Part shown: piece after piece, positions 61,711 through 64,000 of the stretch
How the letters are laid out: each line of letters starts with the position of its first letter
Numbering within the stretch: the stretch's first letter is position 1
Assembly (NCBI GenBank): GCA_029706075.1
Contig: JAINUG010000305.1
Span: forward strand, 900,001 to 964,000
Origin: Aldrovandia affinis
Lineage: Eukaryota; Chordata; Actinopteri; Notacanthiformes; Halosauridae
DNA: 64,000 bases
Reading direction: 5' to 3'
Position numbers and translations under genes: made by a program
Notes under the pieces: model-generated
The model's input: the letters and a program-made list of their open reading frames with translations, nothing else
Databases searched by the model: none
Told to the model about the DNA's origin: nothing

Positions 61711-63225
61711 TGCTCTTAATCACGCCCTGCTCTTAATCACGCCCTGCTCTGCTCTTAATCACGCCTGCTCTTAATCACGCCCTGCTCTTAATCACGCCCT
61801 GCTCTTAATCACGCCCTGCTCTTAATCACGCCCTGCTCTTAATCACGCTGCTCCTGCTCTTAATCACACTGCTCTTAATGCCTGCTCTTAATCACGCCTC
61901 TTAATCACGCTCTGCTCTTAATCACGCCTGCTCTTAATCTGCTCTCTTAATCACGCTGCTCTTAATCTGCTCTTAATCACGCCCTGCTCTTAATCACGCC
62001 CTGCTCTTAATCACGCTCTGCTCTTAATCACGCCCTGCTCTTAATCACGCCCTGCTCTTAATCACGCCCTGCTCTTAATCACGCCTGCTCTTAATCACGC
62101 CCTGCTCTGCTCTTAATCACGCCCTGCTCTTAATCACGCCCTGCTCTTAATCACGCCCTGCTCTTAATCACGCCCTGCTCTTAATCACGCCCTGCTCTTA
62201 ATCACGCCTTAATCACGCCTGCTCTTAATCTGCTCTTAATCACGCTCTGCTCTTAATCACGCCCTCTTAATCACGCCTGCTCTTAATCACGCCCTGCTCT
62301 TAATCACGCCCTCTGCTCTTAATCGCGCCCCTGCTTAATCTGCTCTTAATCACGCCCTGCTCTTAATCACGCCCTGCTCTTAATCTGCTCTTAATCACGC
62401 CCTGCTCTTAATAATCGCCCTGCTCTTAATCACGCCCTGCTCTTAATCACGCCCTGCTCTTAATCACGCTCTTAATCCCTGCTCTGCTCTTAATCTCGCC
62501 CTGCTCTGCTCTTAATCACGCCCTGCTCTTAATCACGCTCTGCTCTTAATCACGCCCTGCTCTTAATCACGCCCTGCTCTTAATCACGCCCTGCTCTTAA
62601 TCACGCCCTGCTCTTAATCACGCCTGCTCTTAATCACGCCTGCTCTTAATCACGCCCTGCTCTTAATCACGCCCTGCTCTTAATCTGCTCTTAATCACGC
62701 CCTGCTCTTAATCACGCCCTGCTCTCTTAATCACGCCCTCTCTTAATCTTAATCACGCCCTGCTCTTAATCACGCCCTGCTCTTAATCACGCCCTGCTCT
62801 TAATCGCCCTGCTCTTAATCACGCCCTGCTCTTAATCACGCGCCCTGCTCTTAATCACGCCTGCTCTTTAATCACGCCCTGCTCTTAATCACGCCCTGCC
62901 CTGCTCTTATCTTAATCTTAATCACGCCCCCTCTGCTCTTAATCACGCCCTGCTCTTCACGCCCTGCTCTTAATGCTCTTAATCCCGCCCTGCTCTTAAT
63001 CACGCCCTGCTCTTAATCACGCCCCTCTGCTCTTAATCACGCCCTGCTCTTAATCACGCCCCCCTGCTCTTAATCACGCCCTTAATCTGCTCTTAATCTG
63101 CTCTTAATCACGCCCTGCTCTGCTCTTAATCACGCCCTGCTCTTAATCACGCCCTGCCCTGCTCTTAATCTTAATGCCCTGCCTGCTCTTAATCACGCCC
63201 TGCCCTGCTCTTAATCTCGCCCTGG
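61711..63225 (+). repeat. Satellite, 17-bp unit
   Basis: About 88 copies of cacgccctgctcttaat with many partial units (ctgctcttaat without cacgc). It lies downstream of the last exon found of the Gi-alpha gene. Confidence 0.95.
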
Positions 63226-63828
63226 TAATTCCTCGGAGGTATCTGTGATACTTCACTGCACACACGTGCGCCAGCGTGACCTGCTACTGAACCCCGGCTC
63301 TCCACAGCACCGCACTCCTCCACTCCTTCCCCCTCCCTGCCCCGGTTCTGTGGGCCCTCTGCTGGACTCACGTGAGCGTTTCAGGGGAGGGACTGCTGCT
63401 GATGCCCCCGGGCCAATGTGTGTCACAGACTCCGCTTCAGAGGGAGGTGGGGGCTCTACCCCCGCAAACCCCAGTGACTCGTCCTCTTGAAGGTTTAGGG
63501 AAGGCTCCACAGAGGCACAGAGAAGTGGCAGCAGAGAGGAGCGCTGCTCCTGTCCGTCCGTCTGAACCGCTGGGCAGAGCGTGGAGGCGCGGTCATGAGC
63601 AGCGCTGGAGCTGGCCTTGTCCCTGTAGCCCAGCGGTTATGGCTGTTTACACCACCAGGGGGAGCTCTAATGACCCCAGGGGGGACTCTAATGACCTGAA
63701 GCCTCTCTGCTCCTCTCTCCTGGGGAAACACCACTGGCAGGTGTTCTTGTTACGATGTTTTGTATACATTTACTGAGCAGGTGTGCTTCTCAAAGATAAC
63801 TGGCCATGCTTTATATTTTACTATATAG
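63226..63828. other. GC-rich stretch without a recognised gene
   Basis: Several overlapping open frames on both strands are low-complexity (Pro/Ser/Gly). There is a small repeat of tctaatgacc. No domain was recognised. Confidence 0.4.
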
Positions 63829-64000
63829 TATAGGTGACTGCCAAAATAAAGGAAACACAAACATCAAGTGTCTTATGAGGGCGTTAGGCCACAATGAGCC
63901 ACAGGAACAGCTTCAGTGCGCTTTGGCATAGATTCAAAGTGTCTGTAACTCTATTGGAGGATTGCAACACCATTCTTCCACAAGAAATTCTGTCATTTAA
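63829..64000 (+). mobile_element. Tc1-like element end, cut by the window edge
   Basis: It starts taggtgactgccaaaataaa, ggaaacacaaacatc, then gggcgttaggccacaatgag and ggcatagattcaaagtgtct. This matches a Tc1-like non-autonomous family that I know from fish. The other end is outside the window. Confidence 0.7.

Noticed and set aside
63189-63776. Several overlapping frames in GC-rich DNA near the right end
   Set aside because: They are low-complexity, overlap on both strands and have no domain or exon borders consistent with the Gi-alpha gene.

Overview
The window looks like nuclear DNA from a ray-finned fish, probably a teleost. The host genes are intron-rich with vertebrate GT-AG junctions, and the sequence is crowded with typical fish repeats: tRNA-derived SINEs, L2/CR1/RTE-type LINE tails, Tc1 and Harbinger DNA transposons, hAT-like MITEs, (CA)n tracts and many minisatellites. 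The species cannot be named from the sequence.

Genes. On the minus strand, a five-exon BEN-domain gene (6610-9720, BEND6-like) and nek4 (15436-24680) can be read from start to stop. One nek4 junction, near 20.3-20.7 kb, is not resolved. A tRNA-Arg(ACG)-like gene lies at 26599-26671. At 27769 on the plus strand is what looks like the first coding exon of a KIF13-type kinesin. It runs in frame into a LINE endonuclease fragment, and no further kinesin exon was found. From about 52.66 kb, exons 2 and 3 of a Gi-alpha gene (gnai2-like, plus strand) have exactly the expected sizes of 43 and 142 bp. Exon 1 and exon 4 were not seen.

Repeats and mobile elements. From 25.6 to 36.0 kb there are tRNA-like modules, SINEs and Harbinger transposase fragments, with a large tandem duplication (about 30070-32836 and 32837-36020). 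The tRNA-like modules form two clusters with a spacing of about 137 bp. From 36 to 64 kb the DNA is dominated by tandem arrays. Three arrays (37981-39270, 53701-54180, 58675-61158) are built from a 29-bp unit that equals the 5' head, with the pol III A box, of a tRNA-derived SINE also present as single copies at 305, 18455 and 23742. Array 3 runs directly into the rest of that SINE and array 1 into its 3' tail, so the satellites appear to have grown inside SINE copies. Other arrays have units of 19-21 bp (40976-42412), 24 bp (50797-50925), 16 bp (53010-53411), 35 bp (61508-61647) and 17 bp (61711-63225).

How it fits together. The nek4 and BEN genes look like ordinary host genes with repeat insertions in their introns. 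The gnai2-like locus sits in, or next to, a stretch where satellites make up a large fraction of the DNA. The most unusual observations are the SINE-head satellites, the shared higher-order segment between arrays 2 and 3, and the clusters of tRNA-like modules.
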